Assembly (NCBI GenBank): GCA_019096155.1 | Contig: JAHCVI010000002.1 | Coordinates: 2,294,001 to 2,358,000 of the forward strand | Origin: Staphylotrichum longicolle | Lineage: Eukaryota > Ascomycota > Sordariomycetes > Sordariales > Chaetomiaceae | DNA length: 64,000 bases | Reading direction: 5' to 3' | Shown: in pieces, positions 11,015 to 23,114 of the stretch | Position numbering within the stretch: position 1 is the first letter of the stretch | Layout of the letters: each line of letters starts with the position of its first letter | Position numbers and translations under genes: made by a program | The notes under the pieces: generated by a model | What the model was told of the DNA's origin: nothing | The model's input: the letters and a program-made list of their open reading frames with translations, nothing else | The model's database searches: none

Positions 11015-12938
11015 TTCCAGCCTGGGAAAAGGGGTTCCTCTCATTCAGATAGGGCCTGGTGGGGTTGGCGTTGGGGGCGTTGTGGGGTGCGGGGGCCGGG
11101 GGAATATGAAAAACGGAGAGTAGGAAATACCGAGACGGTGCAATGGTCTTGGGGTCTGTTTGGTTCCTGGGCGGGTGTGTGGGCGGTTTTGTGTCAGGCA
11201 CATTTGTGTGGACTATATTATACCAACCTCGGTACTCTCGTTAAATGTATAGGACGGGTATTGTGCTCGTCCTCCGTCCTTGTGCCTCCTGGAGATGACT
11301 AGTGGCTCAAACCTGCTCGAGGTTCGCTGGTTGATGCAGTGTTGGCCCAACGTCATCTACCTGGGCTGGGAAAACTTGAGATAGATGGAGAGTTAGATCT
11401 TGACTCTGAAACAGTGGTTTTGAACATGGGGCCAGAGACACTTGACGATGCTGCCTCCTGTCATCCATTTGTGCCAACGTTGGATCTCATTATTCATTAA
11501 ACCACTTTCGGTCACCCATGGACACTTGCTCAAATGAACATACAGAATTGGAGCACCCCGATTCAACGGAGTATCAAACATTTAGAATACGGACTCTTGA
11601 TGATGAACACAAAGTCCCGCCAGATTCCCCAGACAGACGCCCAGCATTTCCAGTCCCAACCATCCCCTTGTCTCCAGGCTGTTCAGCATTACACAGCTCA
11701 GCGGAAAGCCCAAGAGCAATTAGGCGGAACAGAGATTTTCAAAAACCGCTTGATGACTCAGAACTTCAAGGTCAAACCCAATCTCGGGACATGGGACGGC
11801 TGGACGGTGACTTACATCTGATGTCTGCTCTGTGAGAAGCTTTCGACTTCAAGCATGGCGGCGGGCATCGCGGGCCCTGAGAGACAAGCGTCAGCACGGC
11901 GACACGCACGCGCTGACGACTTATGGGCGAGCCCATGAAACACCAAATGCATAACGCTATTTAAAACCGTGGGGATAACACTATTCGCTGTGAGAACACC
12001 CACCGATTGTCGAACTGTTGTCGTGTGTGTTGGAGAGGGTGTCGAGGTAGCTGTTGGGAAGAGATCAAACTGAGGTGAGCAAGATGACATTGCTTAGAAG
12101 ATACCGGTACATTGGATGGCAGAGACCATGGAGAATGGACAAATGACAGAAACGTGAGTTGGCTGGGAGCAGGAGAAGCAAGGTGCTGGAGGGACGGACT
12201 GCCAGAGTTGAGAAGACTAGTTTGCTGGTACTACACTGATGGGGGGGAAGAGAGAAGGAAGTCTCTGTTTATTAGGCAACGAACTGAACTTTGCATGATC
12301 ACCGCTTGCCGTCATGTTACTTCTTTCGCTCTGGAGAAGGAAGGAGCATCAAGTGACGAGAGCATTTGCTACCGGTTGATTTGAGCAAGTCTGCCCACTC
12401 TGGGGAAGGCCTTAAAAAATACCATGAGCAAGAGAGCCTCGACAAGAGAAAGGAAGACCCTCCATCGTAACGCAAGGTATCTGGGCATAGACAGATGGAA
12501 GTTTTGTGAGAGTTATGTCGGCACTCAGTAACCCTAACCCTACTGATGCTCCGTTGGAGAGACTCGCAAGGCCTGGTTTGGTCATGGCGACACCCAACAG
12601 AGCGGCGCAGCGGGATTCTGGTTGTTTGGCTCCTGAAAGGTAATCGTAGCATCCCGTCGCTGCGTCGTTCACTGCCTTCCCTGTCCCGGCGTCTGAGCGG
12701 GACCAGTGCCATGGAAACAAGCGACTTGGAAATCCATGCATGTCCATGCCCACCCCTCACTTGGCTTCAAACACAACAACAACACCTAACATCACTTTAT
12801 CTGGGTTTCTCGTACTCGGTCGTGTCACTGTGCCTGTCTCGCAGTAACACGAATCCGGGGGTCGCGGTGTGCCTTGAATGCAGGTGGGATTGCGGCCACG
12901 GCTGAAGGCGCGGCCGTCGCTGGTCGAGCTGTTGGTTC

Positions 12939-12970
<32 letters not shown>
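12939..12970. repeat. GAGCAG hexamer tandem repeat
   Basis: Just over five perfect copies of GAGCAG upstream of VMA1. It makes frames on both strands look open (Ala-Pro or Gly-Ala repeats), which explains the spurious long frames here. Confidence 0.9.
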
Positions 12971-13246
12971 CCAGGCAGCCAATCCGACCCGCCACGCGCG
13001 GCCGCTGCATCATCGCCTCCACTATTCTCGGCGGGCACCGCCCCGGCATCCGACCGGCAGCTTGCCGTCCTGGAGCAAGCTGCAAACCTCCCGCTTCCAC
13101 CGTCGCCCGAAACACCACTGCTGTCCGCATCTGCCCCGCCATCGCCGACGCCCGCCCAAGACACCCTTCCTACCATCGTCATCAATCCCGCACCTGCCCC
13201 CGCGCCGTCGAACCCCGCGCCCGCTGCAATTGCCTCGTCACCCAGC

Positions 13247-15610
13247 ATGGCCCCTGTAAGCTCCTCACTGCTTGCCCGCATTCCCCATTCGCAATGCTGC
13301 TGCATGCTGCATCCATCCCGAGCTGCGTCCCGAGCTGCGATGGATGCTGCCCAGCTCGATGCCATCCCACCGCACCGCAACAGCTGCTCCTGATCTGAAC
13401 TCGACGGACTGACACATCCAACCCAGTCGCAGACGGACGGCGACAAAGATGGAGCCCACGGTACGTCCCAGCTCCCCCACTCGCTCCCTCACGCCATGCT
13501 TGGTTACTGACTGCCTCGTAGGCAAGATCTACTCGGTCTCCGGGTCAGTCACAGCAACGATCCGACCTCGCGATGTCCATCGATAGCTAACAGCAGCCCT
13601 ACAGGCCCGTCGTCGTCGCCGAGGACATGATCGGTGTTGCCATGTACGAGTTGGTATGGCTTACTCGGTAGTCTCGAAGGAGTCGTGGTTGGCTAAGATG
13701 TGGCGCAGGTAAAAGTTGGCCATGACCAGCTTGTCGGTGAGGTCATTCGGATCAATGGCGACCAAGCAACCATCCAGGTATACGAAGAGACAGGTACAGT
13801 GCACACGAGTCCGCCGATACAACCTTCCGCGGTGCTGACAAGATAACACAGCCGGCGTCATGGTTGGCGACCCTGTGCGCCGGACCAGGAAGCCGCTGTC
13901 TGTCGAACTCGGCCCCGGTCTGTTAAATAACATCTATGACGGCATCCAGAGGCCCCTCGAGAAGATCTCGTCCATGTCGAAGAGCATCTACATCCCGCGA
14001 GGCATCGTTGCCCCCGCGCTCGACCGCGAGAAGAAGTGGGATTTCACCCCGACCATGAAGGTCGGCGATCACATCACGGGCGGCGATGTGTGGGGAACAG
14101 TTTACGAGAACTCATTCATCTCGGTGCACAAGATCCTGCTGCCCCCCCGGGCCCGCGGCACCATTACAAGGATCGCCGAAAAGGGCAGCTACACCGTCGC
14201 GGAGCCGATTCTCGAGGTCGAGTTTGACGGCAAGAAGACCGAGTACCCCATGATGCAGACCTGGCCTGTGCGAGTGCCGCGTCCCACAACCGAGAAGCAG
14301 TCGGCCAACATGCCCTTCCTCGTTGGCCAGCGTGTGCTCGATGCTCTCTACCCTTCCGTCCAGGGCGGCACTGTCGCCATCCCTGGTGCGTTCGGCTGTG
14401 GCAAGACCGTCATTTCCCAGTCCGTTTCCAAGTTCTCCAACAGCGATGTCATCGTCTACGTCGGGTGGTATGTTTATTGGGACCTGCCCGCCCCGTTCAG
14501 GAAAGGCGTGACTGATGTTTTGTAGCGGCGAGCGCGGTAATGAGATGGCCGAAGTCTTGAAGGATTTCCCTGAGCTCACCATCGAGGTCGAGGGTCGCAA
14601 GGAGCCCATCATGAAGCGCACTACCCTCATCGCCAACACCTCCAACATGCCCGTGGCCGCCCGCGAGGCGTCCATCTATACCGGTATCACGGTCGCCGAG
14701 TACTTCCGCGACCAAGGCATGAACGTCGCCATGATGGCAGACTCGTCCTCCCGCTGGGCCGAAGCTCTGAGAGAGTTGTCTGGCCGTCTCGGAGAAATGC
14801 CCGCCGACCAGGGTTTCCCCGCCTACCTCGGCGCCAAGCTGGCCTCCTTCTACGAGCGCGCCGGCAAGGTCCAGACTCTCGGCAGCCCCGCCCGCGAGGG
14901 CAGCGTCAGCATCGTCGGCGCCGTCTCCCCGCCCGGCGGTGACTTCTCGGACCCCGTCACCGCCTCCACCCTCAGCATCGTGCAGGTCTTCTGGGGCCTG
15001 GACAAGAAGCTCGCTCAGCGCAAGCACTTCCCCTCCATCAACACGTCGCTCAGCTACAGCAAGTACACCATGATCCTCGACAAGTGGTACGAGAAGGAGT
15101 ACCCGGACTTCCCGCGCCTGCGCGACCGCATCCGCCAGCTGCTGTCGGACAGCGAGGAGCTCGACCAGGTCGTCCAGCTCGTCGGCAAGAGCGCGCTCTC
15201 GGACCCGGACAAGATCACGCTCGACATGGCGACGCTCATCAAGGAAGACTTTTTGCAGCAGAACGGCTACTCGGACTATGACCAGTTCTGTCCCATCTGG
15301 AAGACGGAGTGGATGATGAAGCTCATGATGGGCTTCCACGACGAGGCCCAAAAGGCCATCGCCCAGGGCCAGAGCTGGGCCAAGGTCCGCGACGCCACCC
15401 AGGAGCTGCAGGGCCAGCTGCGCAGCCTCAAGTTTGAGGTGCCGACCGACGGGCAGGACAAGATTTGCAAGAAGGTGAGACTCTCTATCTGTCTCTACTC
15501 AATGTGATGGGATGAAAAATCGGTGTTTTGCTGACTGGACATGAAATAAACAGTACGAGGCGATACAGCAGGCGATGCTGGACAAGTTTGCGTCGGTCGT
15601 CGATGAGTAG
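13247..15610 (+). CDS. VMA1: V-type ATPase catalytic subunit A
   Basis: Hydrolyses ATP in the V1 sector to drive proton pumping into vacuoles. Eight exons (13247-13255, 13427-13460, 13522-13543, 13605-13653, 13709-13793, 13852-14467, 14526-15474, 15554-15610) give exactly 606 residues, close to the family length. I chose the start in a 9-nt first exon (Met-Ala-Pro) because only this splice pattern yields MAPSQTDGDKDGAHGKIYSV in frame, and the fungal protein starts MAP and continues GKIYSVSGPVVV. Hallmarks: Walker A GAFGCGKT, Walker B region VAMMADSSSRWAEALRE, the PPGGDFSDPV segment, and the C-terminal helix ending SVVDE. There is no intein, unlike yeast VMA1. Intact frame, no oddities apart from the very small 5' exons. 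Confidence 0.97.
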
Positions 15611-15687
15611 AAGGAGAGAAGTAGGGTGGAGGCGCGCGTGTGGTCGGTCTCTTCTGGATCTGGATTCGCATGCTGCATAGCGTGTTC

Positions 15688-15709
15688 GTCTGTCTGTCTG
15701 TCTGTCTGT
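15688..15709. repeat. GTCT microsatellite
   Basis: About five perfect GTCT units in the 3' region of VMA1. Confidence 0.85.
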
Positions 15710-15900
15710 TGGTTGGTCGGGTTGGTGGGTTTGTTGTTGATTACAAGGTGGCGTGGGCAAATATAAGAATGAGGCTGTTGTTGTAGGAGCGTTCCCTTGG
15801 GATTGTTGTGTACTGTTGTCACCTCACGCATCTGAAGACGTAGATCTTCCATACGTCGACGGTGTTTGGTTTCGCTGGACAGGCGCGGATCGTTTTTGAT

Positions 15901-15946
15901 ACTATTTGCCTTTTGAATAAGTTACTATTTGCCTTTTGAATAAGTT
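15901..15946. repeat. Exact 23-bp tandem duplication
   Basis: The unit ACTATTTGCC..AATAAGTT occurs twice back to back without mismatch, which points to a recent slippage event or an assembly duplication. Confidence 0.9.
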
Positions 15947-16385
15947 GAGTTGTTCACCCAATCTCGTTTTCGGGTGTCACGGTTTCCAACCTGGAGATGT
16001 ATGCGGTCTTGCGCGCTGAATTTGATGCGTCTCATTCATACAGTCATTTAGGTCATTATATCATAAGCTCTCCCTCTCCGACCCTGATTTTTTCTGCCGT
16101 TCCCATCCAGGCTGGTTTTGTTCTGTCCCGCTCCCACAACGGCCATCCCATCCATCCAAACTTCTAACCGCAGCATCCTGCTCAAATCATACCCAGACCT
16201 CGTGCCTGTAGGTGACCAACCCACTCAATGCAATAAAACAATACAGCACCAAGAAACGACAAACTTTCTCCGGGTATCATGGCACTCTCAAATCAAACAA
16301 CCCAAACCCCATCAACACTCACTCCACCCTTCCCCTCCCACTTTGTCAAGTTAACACAGCATTGACTTTTAACAACAGCCGTGTT

Positions 16386-18436
16386 TTAGACACCCTTCTC
16401 CTTCCCGCTGGCGCCGACCCCAACGGGCGCGGCAGCGGCAACCGCCACGCCCATGTCGTTCGTCGTCGTCGCCGTCGTCGGCGCCGACAGGCTGCGCTCC
16501 CACTCCTTCATGAAGTCGGCGGCGGTACGCTTGATGTTGCTCGGCGTCAGGCGGTTGAGGGCCTGCGGGAGGAGGTCCTCGAGCTTCTTAGGCGAGAGGG
16601 AGACGGATGAGGGAGGGGTGTTTGAGGATGCGGGCGGGGAGGGGGAACGGGTTGCGAGGCGGGTTTTGGAGGATTGTTTTTTGCTGTTGGGAGGGTGGGG
16701 TTAGTGGTTGGAGCACAAAAGAAGGGGAGGGGGGGTGGGGCTTACAGAGGGGTTGAGGAGTCGTTGTCGTCACGCTTCTCGGGGATGGACGGGATGATGT
16801 CGCCGTTGACGGTCGTGCCGCTCCAGCGGGGTGAGGAGGAGCTCGGGCTGTCCCAGTTGGACCAGTCATTGTCATCGTACGACTCCATGGTCAGCGGGGT
16901 CCAGGAGAAGCGCTTGGTAGTGCGCGGACCCGCGTCGGTCTTGGAGCGCCGCAGGGGTAGTGGTGGCCGCGGCGCGGCCGAGTCATCAGGGCTGTCCTCA
17001 TCGTCGTCTTCGTTTTCGGGCTGCTGCTTGGAGGCTTGAGACGTCTCGTCAAAGGCGGATGTCACTCGCGCCCTTGCTGGGCCTCTGGGGCGGATGGTGT
17101 CCTGGTCGCCAGGGCCGATGCCGGCGACGGTGGGCCTCATGTTGCCGTCCATGCCGCGCATGTACGTCCCTTGGCCAGTGATCGGCTCGTCACCGACCGT
17201 GGCCTGCCGCAGGTCCTCCATGAAGGTCCAGATACCCGTCTTCAGGTCCTCGGCGAGCTGCTTGACGCCGGTTCCTTGAGTCGGACGCGAGGCCCACGAC
17301 GCCCGCTTAGAGTGTGTTGGGTGAGCCGCAGCGACAAAGCGACCCTCAGAGTCGGGTTTGGCGCCTTCTGGCCCGTCGTCGTTGGCAGAGAAGCCACCCG
17401 TTGTCTTCGTCGGAGACAGGAGCGACAGGGTGCGCGTGTGGCTCCCTGTAAACACACGCCTGCGGCTCCGTTCTGGCGTCGCGAGCTGACTCTGTTGACC
17501 GAGCAGCGCCTTCCGCCGGTCAAGCTCGACGCTCCGCTGGACGGCAGCCTCGTCCTGCAGCTCAGCCGCAGGCCCCAGGCCGGGGATGAGCTCGGTGTTT
17601 CGTCGGGGCGCTCTCTTCTTGTAGGCTTCGTGCGTAGCCCATTGCTTCTTCAGCCTCGCAAGGTCGGATTCGGCACGGCTCAGCTCCTCCCTCAGTTCCA
17701 GGACGCGGCGTTCCTGCGCTGCGATCGCGGTGATGAAGTCGCTCGAATCAACGGGCGACATGAGGGAGGGGGTATCGAGCGGTGTTGGGGGGAATGAAGC
17801 ACCTGTCGACGTGGCCGGCGCCGGCCTTGCAGAATAGGCCGTTGCGGGCATGATCGGCAGAGTTAGAGACAACCTGTTTGTGCTCCTTGATGTCGTCGAG
17901 GCCGACCGTGTGGAGCGATTCTCTATAAGATCGTCCATCTGCGACGGGGACGAGGTCAAGGGTTCGTCCGGGAAGCGGCGTGGCTTGGTCTCATCGCGGC
18001 TCCCGACACGGCCAGGATGGCGTCTCTCCTCAGGGGTCGAGGCGCCATTCCGCCTGCTCTCGTCCAGACTTCGCTGGAGCAATACCATTTCGTCCATTTC
18101 GTCGGCTGCCAGAGGGGCACGGCGGGGTATCGCAGATCGTCTTGTTGGCAGTTTGGAGGGTGTAAAGGAGTGTGAAGGTTTGCGCAGGGATTCGGGATGA
18201 TAGGCGGACCACGGGGTCCTTCGTCGACGGGCAGGAGCGGCGGAGGCGGTGCTGGCGGCAAGAGAGTGGCGGCGGAAGCGGTGTGGAGAGGGAGAGGGGG
18301 CAGCGTTGAGGCGGGTCGTTCTTCTGGCGACGACAGATGCCTTGTGGATGTCCAGCGGATTGCTGTCGCGTTTGTTGAAAAGAGCGTTGGCACAGGCCGA
18401 GACGAAGCAGGTCCGCAGCAGGTCGGCGGAGGTCAT
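16386..18436 (-). CDS. Conserved fungal protein, DUF4048 type
   Basis: Two exons (18436-16746, 16683-16386; intron with an ACTAAC branch site) give 662 residues. I recognise the layout of an uncharacterised Pezizomycotina family: a Ser/Arg/Pro-rich disordered N-terminal third, a coiled coil at about 237-266 (ERRVLELREELSRAESDLAR), a basic segment RSRRRVFTGSHTRTLSLLSP, and a conserved block near residue 400 (GIWTFMEDLRQATVGDE). The C-terminal exon holds a short helical motif KKLEDLLPQALNRLTPSNIK. No catalytic motif, signal peptide or membrane segment is visible, so a scaffold or regulatory role is possible but unproven. The domain name is from memory of the family and should be treated as tentative. 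The N-terminus could be shorter, as several in-frame Met codons follow. Confidence 0.65.
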
Positions 18437-19770
18437 GGGAAAAAGAATGGAGCAGGGTCAGAGGTGGACGGTGGCGGGTGGAAACCTCATCTCGCCCGAT
18501 TCATGCAGCGCCGGGATTTAATTGGCGAAGCCGCCCCTGGTGCCCCTGACCACTCACTGGGTGGTAGCGGGCTGGGGGTGTTCTGGGGTTGGAGAGGAGT
18601 CGGGCTGGATTCGGTCCCTTGTCTGCGTGGGTCCGGAGTGGCAGGGCCCAGCTCTCTGCCGTCGCTCGCTGTTTCGTTTCGTTTCGTTGTTTACGTCGTA
18701 CTCCGTATTATGGAGCTGTTTGTTGACGTTGCCTCCTGGGCCCGGAACCAAGCGACTGGTTCTGGCAATGCCACCGAGGAAGAAGGGGATTGGCGGCGCA
18801 GCTGCTGGAATTGAGAATGTGTGCTGTAGCGACAGACTTGGTTTTCCAATCGAAGGCCGTCCAATGGACCACCGTCAGCGAACCAATGGCAGCGCGGCTT
18901 GCAGTGCAGCTTGCAGTGCTGATGCAGTGCTGACTTCCAAGGAATGCGATGTGGTCCACGAGAGCGACGGAAGTTGGGGTGTTGTTGTCGAGGGTTGCGG
19001 GGAGATTCGAGGACCTCGGATGGGGGATCTTTATTAAGGCGAGGCACGAGAGGGACGAGGACGCTGACCGTCATTTCCACTGCGTCCCTGTGCAGCTCCC
19101 CACTGCTCTGAATGCCACGGAAACCCGCAGGGGCCACCAAAACAGCACAGCACACAAGGGGCAAACGGGCAGGATATGCACCGAAAAGGAGGCAGGATCC
19201 ACCAGCACGCGGTGTCTCAGCCAGCCTTTTAAGCACAGTGTGCTTTTTCTCACGCTTACTTTGGTTAGAACACATCCTCTTGAGCACTGCCTCTGACTTT
19301 TGTGGTGTCAAGATCATTTGCAGGGTATGCGTGTTGCAGCATTCAGGATCGTGGGAGAGGTGTGTCTCTCAACCTGGTCCTGGCTTGTCCCTGAAATAGG
19401 GTCCAAGGAGCATGACTCCACCATCTGCTGCCCCTGCAGATCCAGGCCTTCCAGGTTACCCATATAGACGAACGTCGCACTGACGGGAGAGGGCCACATT
19501 AAGCTGTTCGGCACGTGATAACGCGCGCACGTCGCGCCTGCCCGCGGATCAAAGAGACGCCCTGTGGAATTCGAATTGGAAGGGCCGTGCAACACACAAC
19601 CTCCAGGTCCCTGCCGCCTGGGCCATAACCCAAGTACTTCGCCCGGATTTCCTACGAATGTCCTGAGAAGTGCCATCGACTCGGCAACGTGGCGGCAGCT
19701 TTTCCTGCCGCCAGGCATCGACGGCCGGCTTGCTGCATCTGCACGTCCGATTGCTTGCTCCGCATTCAAG
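18437..19770. other. Intergenic region upstream of the DUF4048 gene
   Basis: Promoter side of both flanking genes. No supported gene; frames on both strands are short and lack family resemblance. A small direct repeat built from GCAGTGC units lies at about 18.90-18.93 kb. Confidence 0.45.
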
Positions 19771-20063
19771 ATGCAGCCCAAAACCCTCCGCCACGCGGAG
19801 AAGAAGGCGCTCGACGGGGCCAATGAGTCGCAAGACACCCTTGTCATTGCCCATTACCTCATGATGGACTATGGGGTCGGCCTGGTGAGTGTGGCGTTGA
19901 CATTGCTTTTTCGGCTTCCCTTGGCTCTCCAAGAACCCGGCCAGGCTGACACTTGGGCACTGTGCAGAGAAGCAGCTCACCACCAGCAGGAGAACCGTTG
20001 CCTCTCCCTTCACCCAGGCGGAGCAGGCCACCAAGTCGGGAATCCAGCAAAACTGGCAAGTAA
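19771..20063 (+). CDS. Possible small protein of 69 residues, unknown
   Basis: Two exons (19771-19884, 19968-20063) join in phase 0 across an 83-nt intron with a perfect GTGAGT donor, a GGCTGAC branch site and TGTGCAG acceptor, and end in TAA. The N-terminal half looks like a charged helix (KTLRHAEKKALDGANESQ then DTLVIAHYLMMDYGVGL) and the C-terminal half is Ser/Pro/Arg-rich. I do not recognise it. It lies only 73 bases before the start of the BRCT checkpoint gene on the same strand. It may therefore be a true small gene, an upstream frame in that gene's transcript, or its real N-terminal exon if a small sequence error hides the connection. Confidence 0.4.
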
Positions 20064-20135
20064 AACGATGCTCTTCGATATTTAGGTTTCTGACGTTTGC
20101 ATCCCGAGTTAGCCCCTGCCGACAAACCCGCAGAT

Positions 20136-23114
20136 ATGGTGAGTCTCTCGCACGGTCTGGGTTGAACCAATGTCCAATGACGCCAAACGCGACCCCTGCC
20201 TCGCCCATGGATTGTGCTGACCCGCTGCACCAGACGCGGGGCACGCGTCGAGTCGATGACATTGAAGAGAGCCAACCCTCATCCATCCCCGAGACCCAGG
20301 ACGCCCGTCTCATACGAGCCAAGTGGCCGGCCGAAGTCCCGCCGCTCTGGGACGCAGCTGATGGAGATGGAGTCGTGGGCGACCTGAATCTGCCAGACAC
20401 CCTGCCCCTCTCGGTCGAGATTGACAGTACGTCCCGGAGGCGGAAAATGGAGTCGACCCAGGCTTCAACTCAGTCCAATGCTGGTCGCAGCTACGACCAG
20501 TATTGTCGCCCACCATCCCCAGGCCATACATCGCCGCACACTCGGTCTCCAGGCTCTCTGAAACCCTTGAAGACCAGCTCCCCGGTTCACGGTCCCCTCG
20601 ACGATGATGAAGATGCTGGCGTTCGATTCGACTTCGCCAACGCCGCGGGCGCCAATAAGACGGCCACCCCAGGTCAAGACGATTCTGGCTTTGTAGATTT
20701 CGGAAGGCTCGCCCAATCTCGGCGTGTAGCCTCCCAGAAGACGGCTCAGTCGCCCACTCAGTCCTTGCCCGAGACACCAGCTCCGCCCCAGAACCCTTTT
20801 CGGCACAGCCGATCCCAACTATTGCCGACGTCACAGCTATTCCGAGGCACGCAATTCTCATCGCCGCTTAAGGTTGCCAGCCCGACGTCGTCTAGGCCAT
20901 CCCCCGCCGACTTCCCTGGCAACTCGATATCCCCGAACCCAGTAATCTCGTCCCCACTGAAAGCTCGAGGCCTACGCTCTTCGCCCGCTCCAGACATTAC
21001 GTCGAGTCCCGAGGTCCTCCCAGGTACCGTCTCTTCGAAGCTTGATGACCGGGCTAGCAGTCCTATTCACACCGCATCGACCGAAAACCCTGTTGTTCCG
21101 GAATCCTCCCACAATGGGCCTACCCGGAAGAGATCGGGCCCGGAACCCATGAGTGTGTACGAGCCGATGCACAAGTCTCAAGAACGGCGCTCAACTTCCG
21201 AAGTACGGTCTGACCCGATCACTTCCGAGGACGAAGACGGCCGGTACCACTCGACCGCGAGGCGGATGAGAGCGCGGTCCAAGAAAGAAGCAGCTCTGAA
21301 GCAGCTGACAGCCATCAGCTTCCCGCGTCCGGTGAAGCCTGACGATGTCGAAGTTCCCTCCACAAGTCAGCGCAGGCGGACAAGTCAATCAGAGGCTTAT
21401 ATTGCCCAATGCCACGGAAAAGACCTGACTGATAACGACTCGGAAGGTCCGGATGTCGCGAAAGAGCCTCAGGATCGTCCCCCGCGACAAGCTCAGCACG
21501 GCCCGGCTGCCGAGGAGGATTCGACTCAGTCTGATGTCGAAGAGGGCGCTGTACTGACAGTGGACCCGACGCCGAGCACTGTTCCTGAGCTTCCCAGGTC
21601 GCCAACAAAGCCAGCAAGCCAGCATGTCGGAGACACTGGCATAGAGAGGGTGTCAAATGGGGACGCCATACCAGAGACGAGCCCAACGAGCAAGAGACCC
21701 GAAGCTACCCTTCAGGTGGCGGCATCCGTTGAGCCAGCGCCGCCAGAGGCGGAGTCAACACCAAACTTTCAATCCTCCCCCCCAGCGTTCAGCACCAGGT
21801 CTCGGAAACCTAAGGGTAGCAAGGGATACCCCCGAGTGCCGAGCTCAACTTCAAGCCTCAGCCACTTAGCCTCGACACCGCCTCTGCCATCTACCAACGC
21901 TCCTGGGACTGAGAGCTCTGCACCCGCAGGCTCCCCGACTGAGTCCACGATAGTTGCCAGCTCGTCGCCCGTCGTTGCCCAGACGAAACGGCGCGGTGCG
22001 CGCGGGAACCTCACAAAATTGAAAACGAGCTCGACTGAAAGCCTGAGACAATCCGCCAGGGTGGTCAGGCGGCGTTCAAACTCTACCGACGAGCTTGCCC
22101 CTTCCGCGTCAGCAACGCCGACCTTTGAGCAAAGCCTGCGCGTCTCCCGCCTTTCTGTCTCGAGGTCAGCATCCAGATCTGGCCGTGGCACCATGAAGCC
22201 GCCACCAATCCAGCGAGACCAGAAGTTATTTGAGAACATGGCCTTCGCCATCTCCTTCCAGTCAAGAAAACCTGGCGAGAGCAGCGATCAGTACAGTTCT
22301 CGGATGGATTTTTCAGCCACCATCCAAAAACGCATCAAACTGGCTGGCGGGCGCATTCTTGAAAATGGCTTCGACGAGCTGTTCGAAGCATTCCAGATGG
22401 TACCCCCCTCCCCAGCCCCCACCCCTGGCGCCGAGCCGGAAAATTAACCTCCCCCCGCGATGCCACGGGCTTCACGGCCCTCATTGCAGACGGCCACCCC
22501 GCAAGGTCAAAATACAAGCCCTCGCTCTCGGCCTGCCCTGCATCGCAGCCCGCTGGGTCACGGTCTGTCTCGACCGCCACGAGCTGGTCGACTGGGCACC
22601 CTACCTCTTGTGCGCCGGACAGTCGGCGTTCCTCGGCGACGCAATCCGCTCGCGCAGCCTCGCGCCGTACGAGGCCGCGACGGCCACGCTGGCCGAGGTC
22701 ATCAGTCGGCGGGCGAAGCTGCTGCAGGGGAGCAGGATTCTCGCCGTGGTGAAGAAGGCTGCGGAGGGCAAGAAGATGGCCTATGTCTTTTTGGCGCGGG
22801 TGCTCGGGGCGTCACTGACGCGCGTGTATGGGGTGGACGAGGCGCGCGGAGAGATCAAGACTGCGGAGAAAGAGGGCAGGGCGTTTGATTGGGTGTACGT
22901 GGATGGGAAGGAGGAGGAGGAGGCGCTGTTTGCCGCGAAGGGTCGGGCGCCGCCGGCCGCGGGAGGGAAGAAGAAGAGGAAAAGGACGTCGGGGGCGAGT
23001 TTTGCGGAGCCGGCATTGCCGCCTGCGAAAAGAGTCAGGACGTTGAGTGATGAGCTGGTGATTCAGAGTTTGATCCTGGGTAGGCTTATTGAGGAGGGAG
23101 AGATGGAGGGGTGA
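20136..23114 (+). CDS. BRCT DNA-damage checkpoint protein, Crb2/Rad9 type (frameshifted 3' part)
   Basis: Adapter that would link damaged chromatin to checkpoint kinases. Most of the protein is Ser/Thr/Pro-rich with many SQ/TQ sites (ESQPSSIPETQ, MESTQASTQSN, TAQSPTQS), as expected of a kinase substrate. Near the C-terminus a BRCT pair starts (MAFAISFQSRKPGE, GGRILENGFDELFE) and continues with ALALGLPCIAARWVTVCLDR, DWAPYLLCAGQSAFLGDAIR and VIQSLILGRLIEEGE. The frame changes twice, about 22445 and about 22497 (a C-run), each repaired by one extra base: EPEN to TSPRDATGFTALIADGH to RKVKIQALALG. Start is uncertain: either ATG at 20136 with a 95-nt intron (GTGAGT..CACCAG, 20139-20233), or unspliced ATG at 20177. 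I could not find the tandem Tudor region usual in this family. Confidence 0.75.

Larger units (their letters stand above)
10314..13246. other. Long intergenic region SET1 to VMA1
   Basis: No gene supported. SET1 3' sequence is followed by a stretch with several simple repeats and then a GC-rich segment (about 12.8-13.25 kb) immediately upstream of VMA1. The 229-codon minus-strand frame at 12757-13446 is Ala/Pro-rich, driven by the GAGCAG repeat and overlapping VMA1 exons, so I do not call it. The last few hundred bases probably form the VMA1 promoter and leader. Confidence 0.5.
15611..16385. other. Convergent intergenic region VMA1/DUF4048 gene
   Basis: 3' regions of two convergent genes; AT-richer, with a GTCT microsatellite and an exact 23-bp tandem duplication. 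No gene seen. Confidence 0.55.

Noticed and set aside
12529..12544. Telomere-like CCCTAA repeats (also at about 55.9 kb)
   Set aside because: Only two units each; expected by chance and not evidence of an internal telomere or chromosome end.
12757..13446. 229-codon minus-strand frame with Ala/Pro/Gly-rich translation
   Set aside because: Composition comes from the GAGCAG repeat and GC-rich DNA, and it overlaps the first exons and introns of VMA1 on the other strand.
13247..15610. Intein in VMA1
   Set aside because: Yeast VMA1 carries one, but here the sequence around the P-loop and GERGNE motif is continuous.
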